From Winogradskyella sp. (GTDB taxonomy: Bacteria > Bacteroidota > Bacteroidia > Flavobacteriales > Flavobacteriaceae), in the NCBI GenBank assembly GCA_030149175.1, contig JASBSA010000025.1, positions 1-50,059 of the forward strand: a DNA stretch of 50,059 nt. The letters are read 5' to 3'. Shown piece after piece: positions 17,455-25,670 of this stretch. The notes below the pieces were generated by a model, which saw only the letters and a program-made list of their open reading frames with translations, was not told the DNA's origin and did not search any database. A program made the position numbers and the translations under genes. The stretch's first letter is position 1. The number at the start of each line of letters is the position of its first letter.

Positions 17455-19677
17455 TTAATCTAATAATTTAAATGTGTGCTCAAACCTGAAATCTGAGCTT
17501 GGCGCAATGGCTATTTCAAACTCACCCGGCTCTACGCCATATTCCATTTTGCTGTTGTAGAATTTTAAATCTTCAACTGAAATTTTAAACGTTACTGTTT
17601 TACTTTCACCTTTTTTCAAGTTTATTTTTTGAAAGCCTTTTAATTCTTTTATAGGTCTTGTAACACTTGCTACTTTATCGTGAATGTAGAGTTGTACTAT
17701 TTCGTGTCCGTCCATACTACCTGTATTTGTTACAGTTACCGAAGCTTCAATAGTTCCTTTTGAATTTAAGGTTTGTGACGATAATTTGAAATCTGAATAG
17801 TTAAACGTTGTATAACTCAGTCCGTGGCCAAAAACAAACAATGGTGTATTTGGCACATCTATATAATTACTTTTATAATCTTCTTTAGGGTTGTCATCTG
17901 GGATTGGTCTTCCCGTATTTTTCATATTGTAATAAATTGGGACTTGCCCAACATTTCTTGGAAATGTTACTGTTAATTTTCCTGAAGGATTTACTTTTCC
18001 AAATAATAAATCAGCCGTTGCCGCACCACCCATTGTACCAGGAAACCAAATCTCTAAAATAGCATCCACCAAATTCACTTCATCCGATAAATTCAATGGA
18101 CGACCATTCATTAATACCAAAGTGATTTTTTTATTCGGGTTGGCTTCTCTTATTTTCTTAATAAGTTCTGGTTGAATACCTGGAATTTTCAAATTAGTTC
18201 TAGAAGCAGCTTCACCACTCATATGATGACCTTCACCCATCACTAAAACAATAGCATCAGCTTGCTTGGATATTGAAATCGCTTCCTCAAAGCCAGACTC
18301 ATCATCCTTTAAAATTTCGCAACCTTTAGCATAAAGAATATGATTAGGGTTTAAATATTCTGAAATACCTTCAAAAATGCTTACTGCTTTTCCGTTCCGA
18401 TCACCTTTTGCCGCCCAATTGCCAATAATATCATATTCGTCTTTCACCAAAGGGCCGATAAAAGCAATCTTTTTTATGTCTTTTGAAAGTGGCAAGGCTT
18501 CATTTTTATTTTGAAGTAAAACTGAAGATGCTGCGGCAATTTCTCTGGCCTTAGTTAAGAATTCGTCTTTGTATTTAGTGTTGTTTTCCCGATCTTGATC
18601 AATATAGCGATAAGGATCATCAAACAGCCCTAACTTAAATTTAGCTAAAAGGATTCTTCGGCAGGCATCATTAACATATGCTTCTGGAACTTTACCTTCT
18701 TTAACCAGGTCTTCTAAAAAATGGTGATATAATTTTCCAACCATATCCATATCCACACCAGCATTCATCCCAATTCTTGCTGCGTCAATACTATCTTTTG
18801 CAAATCCGTGAGGTACCAATTCATTAATAGACGTATAATCTGAAACTACGAAGCCTTTGAATTTCCATTCATCTCGAAGAATATCTCTTAATGTAAATTT
18901 ATTTCCAGAAGTTGGCACACCGTTCAACTCGTTGAATGCCGACATAAATGTTTCCACGCCAGCATCTACCGCAGCTTTGAAGGGTGGTAAATATACATTT
19001 CGCAATTCACCTTCACCCATATTTACGGTGTGATAATCTCTTCCAGCTTGAGCAGCACCGTACGCCACGTAATGCTTTGCACAAGCCAGAATGGTATTTG
19101 ACTTCGATAAATCATCACCTTGAAAACCTTTAATATAGGCTTTGGCCATTTGGCTTCCTAAATACACATCTTCACCTGCACCTTCTGAAATACGTCCCCA
19201 ACGTGGCTCACGAGAAAGATCTACCATCGGTGCAAACGTCCAATGCAAACCTTCAGCAGAAGCTTCTTCAGCAGCAATGCGAGAGCTTTCTTCCACCATT
19301 TTTAAATCCCAACTAGCAGACAATGCTAAATTAATCGGGAAGATGGTACGATGTCCGTGAATGACGTCATAGCCAAACAATAATGGTATGCCTAAGCGTG
19401 TTTCTTCAACTGCAATTTTTTGTAAATCTCGTGTTCCTTTTACTGTAAAGGCATTGAGCATTGCGCCCAAATTACCTTCACGTATATATCTGCCATTGTC
19501 AGTACCAACAATTGGTCCTGTCTGATCCCAACGACCACTATACATTACAGTCTGACCTATCTTTTCTTGAAGCGTCATCAGATTCATCAACGAATCTACT
19601 TTGGCTTCGTAGTTTTGGGACCAACCAATAGTTGAGCAAATAGTAAAAATTATAAGAAGTTGAGATTTAAAATGCAT
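17455..19677 (-). CDS. GH3 beta-glucosidase (BglX-like), periplasmic
   Basis: The 740-residue enzyme has a plain signal peptide (MHFKSQLLIIFTICSTIGWSQ) and the three-domain BglX layout: TIM barrel, alpha/beta sandwich and fibronectin III-like C-terminus. Motifs include YDVIHGHRTIFP, APMVDLSREPRWGR, KHYVAYG, the nucleophile Asp280 in GFVVSDYTS, and the acid/base loop GEGHHMSGEAASR. The family releases glucose from the non-reducing ends of beta-glucans. Bacteroides GH3 enzymes encoded near GH144 genes are known to act on sophorose and beta-1,2-gluco-oligosaccharides, which fits this context. It is one of two tandem GH3 genes seven bases apart; lacking a lipobox, it is probably the soluble periplasmic member. 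Confidence 0.93.
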   Translation of the reverse strand: MHFKSQLLIIFTICSTIGWSQNYEAKVDSLMNLMTLQEKIGQTVMYSGRWDQTGPIVGTDNGRYIREGNLGAMLNAFTVKGTRDLQKIAVEETRLGIPLLFGYDVIHGHRTIFPINLALSASWDLKMVEESSRIAAEEASAEGLHWTFAPMVDLSREPRWGRISEGAGEDVYLGSQMAKAYIKGFQGDDLSKSNTILACAKHYVAYGAAQAGRDYHTVNMGEGELRNVYLPPFKAAVDAGVETFMSAFNELNGVPTSGNKFTLRDILRDEWKFKGFVVSDYTSINELVPHGFAKDSIDAARIGMNAGVDMDMVGKLYHHFLEDLVKEGKVPEAYVNDACRRILLAKFKLGLFDDPYRYIDQDRENNTKYKDEFLTKAREIAAASSVLLQNKNEALPLSKDIKKIAFIGPLVKDEYDIIGNWAAKGDRNGKAVSIFEGISEYLNPNHILYAKGCEILKDDESGFEEAISISKQADAIVLVMGEGHHMSGEAASRTNLKIPGIQPELIKKIREANPNKKITLVLMNGRPLNLSDEVNLVDAILEIWFPGTMGGAATADLLFGKVNPSGKLTVTFPRNVGQVPIYYNMKNTGRPIPDDNPKEDYKSNYIDVPNTPLFVFGHGLSYTTFNYSDFKLSSQTLNSKGTIEASVTVTNTGSMDGHEIVQLYIHDKVASVTRPIKELKGFQKINLKKGESKTVTFKISVEDLKFYNSKMEYGVEPGEFEIAIAPSSDFRFEHTFKLLD

Positions 19678-19684
19678 TATATAT

Positions 19685-22027
19685 TTATTCAGTTAATTCA
19701 AATTCTTTCATCAGTTCTGTTGTTGAATCCGTTCCAACGAACACTTGAAATATTCCCGGTTCAGCAACAAAATCTAAATCGTAATTGTAAAATTTTAAAT
19801 CTTCTACTGATATATTGAAGGTCACTGTTTTAGTTTCCCCCTTTTTAATGTTTACCTTTTTGAAACCTTTCAATTCCTTAACTGGCCTTGTTACAGAACC
19901 AACTACGTCTCTTATATAAAGCTGAACGACTTCTTTACCATCATAATCGGCAGAATTAGTGACATCTACTGAAACCGAGATTTCTCCATCCATAGCAATC
20001 GAAGTTTTATCAAGGTTAAAGTTTGAATAATCAAAAGATGTATAGCTCAACCCATAACCAAAAGGATATAATGGCTCATTACGAATATCTAAATAATTCG
20101 TCTTAAATTTCTCGAATTTTCCTTCCTTATTACCTAGTGGTCTTCCTGTATTTTTATGGTTATAAAACAACGGCACTTGACCAACATTTCTTGGGAATGT
20201 TGCCGTTAACTTCCCTGAAGGATTTACATCGCCAAACAGCACATCTGAAATGGACAGACCAGCTTCGCTACCCGGAAACCAAACATTCAAGATTGCAGGT
20301 ACAGTTTTACTTTCTTCGACTAAGGTCAAAGGTCGTCCAGTAAATAAAACTAAAACCACAGGCTTTCCTGTTTTTAACAATGCTTGTAATAAGTCTTTCT
20401 GTACTTGCGGAATTCCGATATCTGTACGACTACTACTCTCTCCGCTGAATTCGGCAGATTCGCCAATTGTTGCCACAATGACATCAGATTTTTTAGCTAC
20501 TGCTAACGCTTCATCTAATAATTGCTGGTCTGTTCTGCCATCTCGTGGGATGGTTTTTCCAAACATTGTAGCTCTTTTTTCCAGCTCTAAATCGTAATCT
20601 AAATTACTGCCTTTGGCGTATAACAAATTAACACTTTCACCAACTGTTTGTAGTAAGCCGTCCCAAACCGAAATGGCTTTGTTATGATCGGAAGACACAC
20701 TCCAAGTACCAGGCATATTATTACCGGCTTTTGCTAAAGGTCCGATTACTGCAACTGTTCCTGACTTTTTTAAAGGTAATAGCTGGTCTTCATTTTTAAG
20801 AAGTACCGTAGATTCGGCACCAACGAGACGTGCAAAATCCCTGTTTTTTTGTGTATAGGTTTCATTTTTTGAACGTTCTTCACTACAATATCTGTAAGGG
20901 TCGTCAAATAAACCTAATTGGTACTTTGCAGTAAGCACACGAGCAACAGCTTTATCAATATCTTCCATCGCTATTTTCCCTTGTTCTAAAGCACCTTTTA
21001 AATGCTTAATGTAAGCTGCGTCTATATTTGGCGAATCACCAGCCATATCCATATCCAGTCCTGCTTTTAAAGCCAAAGACGTTACAGCATATTCATCACC
21101 CATTCCGTGTGCCTTCATTTCGTAAATTCCTGTGTAATCAGACACTACAAAACCATTAAACCCCCAATCATCTCGCAATAAATCAGTTAACAACCATTTA
21201 TTTCCGGTTGCTGGAATCCCATCAATTTCATTGAACGATGCCATTACAGAACCAACACCTTCATCAACAGCTGCTTTGTAGGGTGGTAAATATTCATTGT
21301 ACATTCTTATACGACTCATATCGACCGTATTATAATCTCTACCTGCTTCTGGCGCACCATATAAAGCAAAGTGCTTTACGCAGGACATCAGCGTATTCTT
21401 AGCTGCTAAATCATCTTGTTGATACCCTCTAACCATAGCACGGGCAATTTCACTTCCCAAATACGGATCTTCACCATTCCCTTCGGAAACCCTTCCCCAA
21501 CGCGGATCGCGAGAAATATCTACCATTGGCGAAAACGTCCAATTGATGCCGTTAGCGCTTGCCTCAGATGCTGCAATTTTTGCCGTTTTTTCAATCATTT
21601 CCATATCCCAAGAAGATGACAAACCTAATGGAATTGGGAATGTGGTTTTGAATCCGTGGATAACGTCCATTCCGAAAATTAAAGGAATGCCTAGTCGGCT
21701 TTTTTCAACAGCGATTTTCTGTACTTCATAAATATTTTTCGGATCTCCAAGATTGAAGAGACCACCTATTTTTCCGTCTTCAATTTTCTTGACAACATCT
21801 GTACTTTTTGAAGAACCTGTGGTAATTGGCCCTGTCGCAGGAAGGTTTAACTGACCTAATTTTTCCTCTAAAGTCATAAGACCGATAATGGAATCAACTT
21901 TTTCTTGATATGGATTATCGTTTTTAGAGGATGCTGTTTTGTTTTCACTTGTATTGCAAGATATTGCCGTTAGAAAACAAAAAGCAATTATAAAGGATTT
22001 TATGTTAGAATTTTTGAAAGCTGTCAT
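19685..22027 (-). CDS. GH3 beta-glucosidase lipoprotein (BglX-like)
   Basis: The 780-residue enzyme is a paralogue of the next gene but carries a lipoprotein signal (FLTAISC, lipid Cys24). It has MDVIHGFKTTFP, SPMVDISRDPRWGR, KHFALYG, nucleophile Asp297 in GFVVSDYTG and the acid/base loop GESAEFSGESSSR, then an FN3-like end. Membrane anchoring versus the soluble neighbour suggests that the two act at different sites or on different chain lengths. The start overlaps the stop of the upstream esterase by one base. The expected activity is exo-acting beta-glucosidase on oligosaccharides released by the GH144 enzymes. Confidence 0.93.
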   Translation of the reverse strand: MTAFKNSNIKSFIIAFCFLTAISCNTSENKTASSKNDNPYQEKVDSIIGLMTLEEKLGQLNLPATGPITTGSSKSTDVVKKIEDGKIGGLFNLGDPKNIYEVQKIAVEKSRLGIPLIFGMDVIHGFKTTFPIPLGLSSSWDMEMIEKTAKIAASEASANGINWTFSPMVDISRDPRWGRVSEGNGEDPYLGSEIARAMVRGYQQDDLAAKNTLMSCVKHFALYGAPEAGRDYNTVDMSRIRMYNEYLPPYKAAVDEGVGSVMASFNEIDGIPATGNKWLLTDLLRDDWGFNGFVVSDYTGIYEMKAHGMGDEYAVTSLALKAGLDMDMAGDSPNIDAAYIKHLKGALEQGKIAMEDIDKAVARVLTAKYQLGLFDDPYRYCSEERSKNETYTQKNRDFARLVGAESTVLLKNEDQLLPLKKSGTVAVIGPLAKAGNNMPGTWSVSSDHNKAISVWDGLLQTVGESVNLLYAKGSNLDYDLELEKRATMFGKTIPRDGRTDQQLLDEALAVAKKSDVIVATIGESAEFSGESSSRTDIGIPQVQKDLLQALLKTGKPVVLVLFTGRPLTLVEESKTVPAILNVWFPGSEAGLSISDVLFGDVNPSGKLTATFPRNVGQVPLFYNHKNTGRPLGNKEGKFEKFKTNYLDIRNEPLYPFGYGLSYTSFDYSNFNLDKTSIAMDGEISVSVDVTNSADYDGKEVVQLYIRDVVGSVTRPVKELKGFKKVNIKKGETKTVTFNISVEDLKFYNYDLDFVAEPGIFQVFVGTDSTTELMKEFELTE

Positions 22028-22812
22028 TATTTTTTTGATTTAGAAAAAAGCCATTTTAATAATTCAGGTTCTGCAAAAGTAGAATCCCAACTGTTGTGAT
22101 TATCGTCGGCATATAAGGTAAAGTTTGGTTTACCGCCATATTTTAAAATACCACTGACCATATCTATTGAAAGTTGAGGGTCAACCACATCGTCTTTTGC
22201 TCCGTGAAATACCCAGAGATCAGTAGTATTTGCATATTCTTTTGCAGATTCTGGGTCGCCACCACCACAAATGGCAAAGGCTGCCGCAAACATATCTGGC
22301 CGTCTTGAAAGAATTTCAAAAGTTCCCATGCCACCCATAGACAGGCCACCAACATATATCTTCTCTTTTTTTACAAAAGGTTTTTCAGCAAATTCATCCA
22401 TTAAATCCAAAACCAATGCCATTGCCTTTGTTGGACCAGTTTCATATTCAAACTTTAAACCTATAGGCTTTGTTGATCTATCAACATCTACTTTAGACCA
22501 ATAGTCACTTTTAGGACATTGAGGGAATATTACAATTGCTGGAAATGCACCTCTGTTGGTTTTATCAGCAAACAATTTACTACCGTGAACCAATTGCTTT
22601 TTATTGTCTTTACCTCGTTCTCCTGCACCATGTAGAAACAATACAACTGGATATGTTTCTTCCTCGGAAAAATTTTCGGGATACATAATTCGATACTGCA
22701 AGGTATCTTCATCTTTTACGTGAACTTGTTCTTTGTAAAAATCCTCCTGTGCATTAGAAAACGCCATAAGGCAGACTAAACATAGCGTTAATATATTTTT
22801 AAATAGCTTCAT
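22027..22812 (-). CDS. Secreted alpha/beta hydrolase, phospholipase/carboxylesterase type
   Basis: A 261-residue protein with a signal peptide (MKLFKNILTLCLVCLMAFSNAQ). Catalytic marks are HGAGERG (oxyanion), GGLSMGGMG (nucleophile Ser158), the acid in HGAKDDVV and the histidine in DDNHNSWD. It resembles the phospholipase/carboxylesterase and PHB-depolymerase-like group often found in PULs, where members remove acyl groups from polysaccharides. It belongs to a different subfamily from the esterase at 13957, so the operon has two distinct deacylases. It lies between the GH144 pair and the GH3 pair and overlaps the GH3 start by one base. Confidence 0.87.
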   Translation of the reverse strand: MKLFKNILTLCLVCLMAFSNAQEDFYKEQVHVKDEDTLQYRIMYPENFSEEETYPVVLFLHGAGERGKDNKKQLVHGSKLFADKTNRGAFPAIVIFPQCPKSDYWSKVDVDRSTKPIGLKFEYETGPTKAMALVLDLMDEFAEKPFVKKEKIYVGGLSMGGMGTFEILSRRPDMFAAAFAICGGGDPESAKEYANTTDLWVFHGAKDDVVDPQLSIDMVSGILKYGGKPNFTLYADDNHNSWDSTFAEPELLKWLFSKSKK

Positions 22813-22824
22813 TTTATAAAAAAA

Positions 22825-24171
22825 TTAATAAGTGAATCCTAAAGCATCCAAACCATTTTGTACATCTTCGTTTTGCATAAATAGATTCCATAACAATCCT
22901 GTTCTGTAATTTTCTATCATTATGATTTGCGGTCCTTGGTCAATAGCTAAATAACGTTCAGTCACCCAATTATACTCAGGACTAAAGGCGTCATAAAACC
23001 CTGCAGGTCCCATTAAATCATTTTCATAAAAATAATGCATCGCTGCCAAGGATTTTTCTGGTGTGTAAGGAATAGAGCTCACTGCTGCTGTGGGCGAAAT
23101 GGTGCCATTATCGTTTTCTGGATCGTGTGCAGAGTAGCCCACGGAACCATCTGAATTTCTGGTATAACTTGCTGTTAATCCCCAACAATCTGGTCCATAA
23201 TCTGCAAAATTATTTGGGTTGTTAACGCAGTATTGGTAATTAATATTGGTATGATTAACATTCAAATTCCAATAATTGGCATATTGATCGTTTAAGTTTG
23301 AGGGATTTAAACCCAAATATGAATAGTGTGCCCAAAATAAAGGGCCTGTTCCCGTACCAGCATGATCTAAAATTAAAGGTACACTATATTGACTTGAAGA
23401 AGACACAATGTTTCCGTTATTTGCCCATCCTTGATGGTAGGACTCAGCTAGGATCGGATAATCTGGTGATGCAGCACCCAAAATAAAAGCTATCAAAGTT
23501 TCATTATAACCTCTCAACTCTAAGTTAATTGCAAAACCATTATTAGGACTCCAGTGCCATAACAATTTATTTTGTCCGTTGGTGTACCAATCCCATTCTA
23601 CACCTTTCCAGAGTGTATCAGCTTGGTTTGCCAATGCCTGTTCTTCGGTAGAACCATTTTTTAAATATTCTTTAACGCAAATCAATCCTTGAACGAAAAA
23701 AGCCGTCTCAACTAAATCACCTCCATCGTCTTGTGCACTAAAAGGAATTACTGCACCTGTGCCATCATCAATCCAATGTGACCAAGCGCCGTGAAAACGG
23801 TCCGCACCTTCAAAAAAGTTGAGTATTTGCCGTAACCTCTCGACACCTTCACTTCTTGAAATGTAACCTCTTTCAATACCAACAATAATAGCCATTAAAC
23901 CAAAGCCACTGCCTCCTGTAGTGATAACATTTTGGCTGTTGTTTGGATCATTAGGATGATAACGCTCTTTTGCAGCACCTGAACTAGTGCCTGCAAAGTC
24001 CCAAAAGTACTTAAAGGTTTCCTGTTGGGTTAAATCCATAATTTCTGTGTCTGATAATGGAACGAACGGGTCATCATCGTTTGGATTGTATGGTTCCTGG
24101 TAACCTGGGCCATTATCGCTTGCACAGCTAGTTAAAATAGTTATTAATAATATGAAACTGAGTTTCTTCAT
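22825..24171 (-). CDS. GH144 endo-beta-1,2-glucanase-like lipoprotein (copy 2)
   Basis: A 448-residue lipoprotein (signal ITILTSC) with the glucoamylase-like (PF10091) (alpha/alpha)6 barrel of GH144. Conserved blocks are GGSGFGLMAI, DRFHGAWSHWID, GGDLVETAFFVQGL, WDWYTNGQNKLLWHWSP, GYNETLIAF and DQGPQIIMIENYRTGLLW. GH144 enzymes cleave beta-1,2-glucans internally; this is established for the Chitinophaga pinensis enzyme. The acidic residues in the HWID, DLVET and YNE blocks are the natural catalytic candidates. It abuts the paralogous gene upstream with no spacing. The two copies share all blocks but differ widely in between, so the duplication is not recent and their specificities may differ. 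Confidence 0.87.
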   Translation of the reverse strand: MKKLSFILLITILTSCASDNGPGYQEPYNPNDDDPFVPLSDTEIMDLTQQETFKYFWDFAGTSSGAAKERYHPNDPNNSQNVITTGGSGFGLMAIIVGIERGYISRSEGVERLRQILNFFEGADRFHGAWSHWIDDGTGAVIPFSAQDDGGDLVETAFFVQGLICVKEYLKNGSTEEQALANQADTLWKGVEWDWYTNGQNKLLWHWSPNNGFAINLELRGYNETLIAFILGAASPDYPILAESYHQGWANNGNIVSSSSQYSVPLILDHAGTGTGPLFWAHYSYLGLNPSNLNDQYANYWNLNVNHTNINYQYCVNNPNNFADYGPDCWGLTASYTRNSDGSVGYSAHDPENDNGTISPTAAVSSIPYTPEKSLAAMHYFYENDLMGPAGFYDAFSPEYNWVTERYLAIDQGPQIIMIENYRTGLLWNLFMQNEDVQNGLDALGFTY

Positions 24172-25554
24172 TTATTTTTTGTTTTTGTGTATAAAACCTA
24201 GTTTATCCAAACCGTTTTGTACATCTTTGTTTTTCATAAATAAGTCCCAGAACATTCCTGTTCTATAATTCTCAATCATCACCGGAATTGGACCTTGGTC
24301 TATTGCTAAATATCTTGGTGTATACCAATTGTGTTCAAAACTAAAAGCATCATAAGGACCGTACTTGCCAATCAAACTATCATGATTTTTGTAAATATTA
24401 GCTAACATTTTCATACTCTCTTTTGGGGTATAAGGGAATGAAGATAATGCTGCTGTTGGGGATACCACACCCAAATCTAACCCAGGTCTATGGCCTGCAT
24501 ATCCCTTTAAAGAATAACTTGATGTTAAACCCCAAAGACTATCGCCATAGCCCTTAATTTTTTTTGGATTGTCAATAGCGTATTTGTAATGGATTTTAGC
24601 GTGATTTTGAGTGAGTTCCCAATAATCTGCATATTGATCTGATAAGCCCTTTGGATTTAGTCCTAAATAGGAATAATGCGCCCAAAATAATGGGCCTATT
24701 TTGGCATCACTATGTTGGTAATAATCCAGTACTAAATCTTCATCATAATACGATTCATCCGAAACAATTTCACCATTTCTTGCCCAACCTTTTTCATAGA
24801 CTTCCTTTGAAATAGAATGTGTTGGTGAAGCTGCTGCCAGAACATACATAATTAAACATTCATTATATCCTCCTACTGGAAAATCCATTTCCCAACCGTA
24901 TTCTGGAGACCAATGCCAGTACAATACATCTTCACCGTTTTTAGTGTACCAATCCCATTCTACTTCTTGCCATAGTTGATTTATTTTGCTTGCCAATTGC
25001 CTTTCTTGTTCATTGCCGTTTTTAAAATATTCAGCAACCGTCAATAAGCCTTGTACCAAAAATGCCGTTTCAACTAAATCGCCTCCATTATCTTTTTTTC
25101 CAAATGGATAAACTTTACCTGTCTCACCATCAATCCAATGTGACCAAGCACCATGAAAACGATCTGCTTTTTCAAGAAAATCAACAATTCTTGTATATCT
25201 TTTGAGGGCCTCTTCTCTAGAAATCCAACCTCGTTCAACACCAACTAGTATGGCCATTAGCCCAAAACCACTGCCACCTGTTGTTACTGTATTTTTAGGA
25301 GATGTAGGATATACATCATCCATATGCAAACGTTCTCTTGCTAAACCGGAGTTTGGTTCTGCTCCTTCCCAAAAATAGTTGAAGGTTTGGAATTGAATAG
25401 AATCCAATAGTTCTTCTTCGCTCCATTCAACTTTAACATTCTCAGTCAAAGCAACATCAGAACTATCAGCACTTTTCTTATCGTTCTTACAGCTAAATAA
25501 TGATAATATCATTGCTGTCAAAACAAAAAATTTATTTTGATAAATTAAATTCAT
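24172..25554 (-). CDS. GH144 endo-beta-1,2-glucanase-like lipoprotein (copy 1)
   Basis: A 460-residue lipoprotein (signal ILSLFSC) of the same family as its neighbour. Blocks include GGSGFGLMAI (about residue 90), GAWSHWIDGETG (about 135), DLVETAFLVQGLL (about 160), WDWYTKNGEDVLYWHWSP, GYNECLIMYVL and DQGPIPVMIENYRTGMFW. It is the first enzyme gene after the susC-susD-binding protein block and is separated from it by the 36-bp palindrome. It would act at the cell surface, cutting polymer into oligosaccharides for SusCD uptake. Two GH144 genes plus two GH3 genes are the strongest indicator of the substrate backbone. Confidence 0.87.
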   Translation of the reverse strand: MNLIYQNKFFVLTAMILSLFSCKNDKKSADSSDVALTENVKVEWSEEELLDSIQFQTFNYFWEGAEPNSGLARERLHMDDVYPTSPKNTVTTGGSGFGLMAILVGVERGWISREEALKRYTRIVDFLEKADRFHGAWSHWIDGETGKVYPFGKKDNGGDLVETAFLVQGLLTVAEYFKNGNEQERQLASKINQLWQEVEWDWYTKNGEDVLYWHWSPEYGWEMDFPVGGYNECLIMYVLAAASPTHSISKEVYEKGWARNGEIVSDESYYDEDLVLDYYQHSDAKIGPLFWAHYSYLGLNPKGLSDQYADYWELTQNHAKIHYKYAIDNPKKIKGYGDSLWGLTSSYSLKGYAGHRPGLDLGVVSPTAALSSFPYTPKESMKMLANIYKNHDSLIGKYGPYDAFSFEHNWYTPRYLAIDQGPIPVMIENYRTGMFWDLFMKNKDVQNGLDKLGFIHKNKK

Positions 25555-25572
25555 TAGTAAGTTTTAGATAAA

Positions 25573-25608
25573 CTTTAGCTGCATTTATGTACATAAATGC
25601 AGCTAAAG
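25573..25608. promoter_or_regulatory. Perfect 36-bp palindrome between binding-protein and enzyme genes
   Basis: CTTTAGCTGCATTTATGT and its exact complement follow each other without a spacer. In RNA this gives a long hairpin in the 116-base gap after the LamG lipoprotein stop. On the minus strand the hairpin is followed by TTTATCTAAAA, a weak U tract. It could be a leaky terminator or an mRNA-stabilising structure that lets susCD be expressed above the enzyme genes; a protein operator is also possible. Confidence 0.7.
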
Positions 25609-25670
25609 CAATAAAGACTAATTCAAAAGTTTACATACACTTAATTTGTGTTTCGGATCAATAATTTATG

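Noticed and set aside
20250-20597. 115-residue plus-strand ORF inside a GH3 gene
   Set aside because: Antisense shadow of a clear GH3 coding frame.
25573-25608. Standard rho-independent terminator
   Set aside because: The stem is perfect, but there is no loop or strong T run, and the genes beyond continue the same operon.
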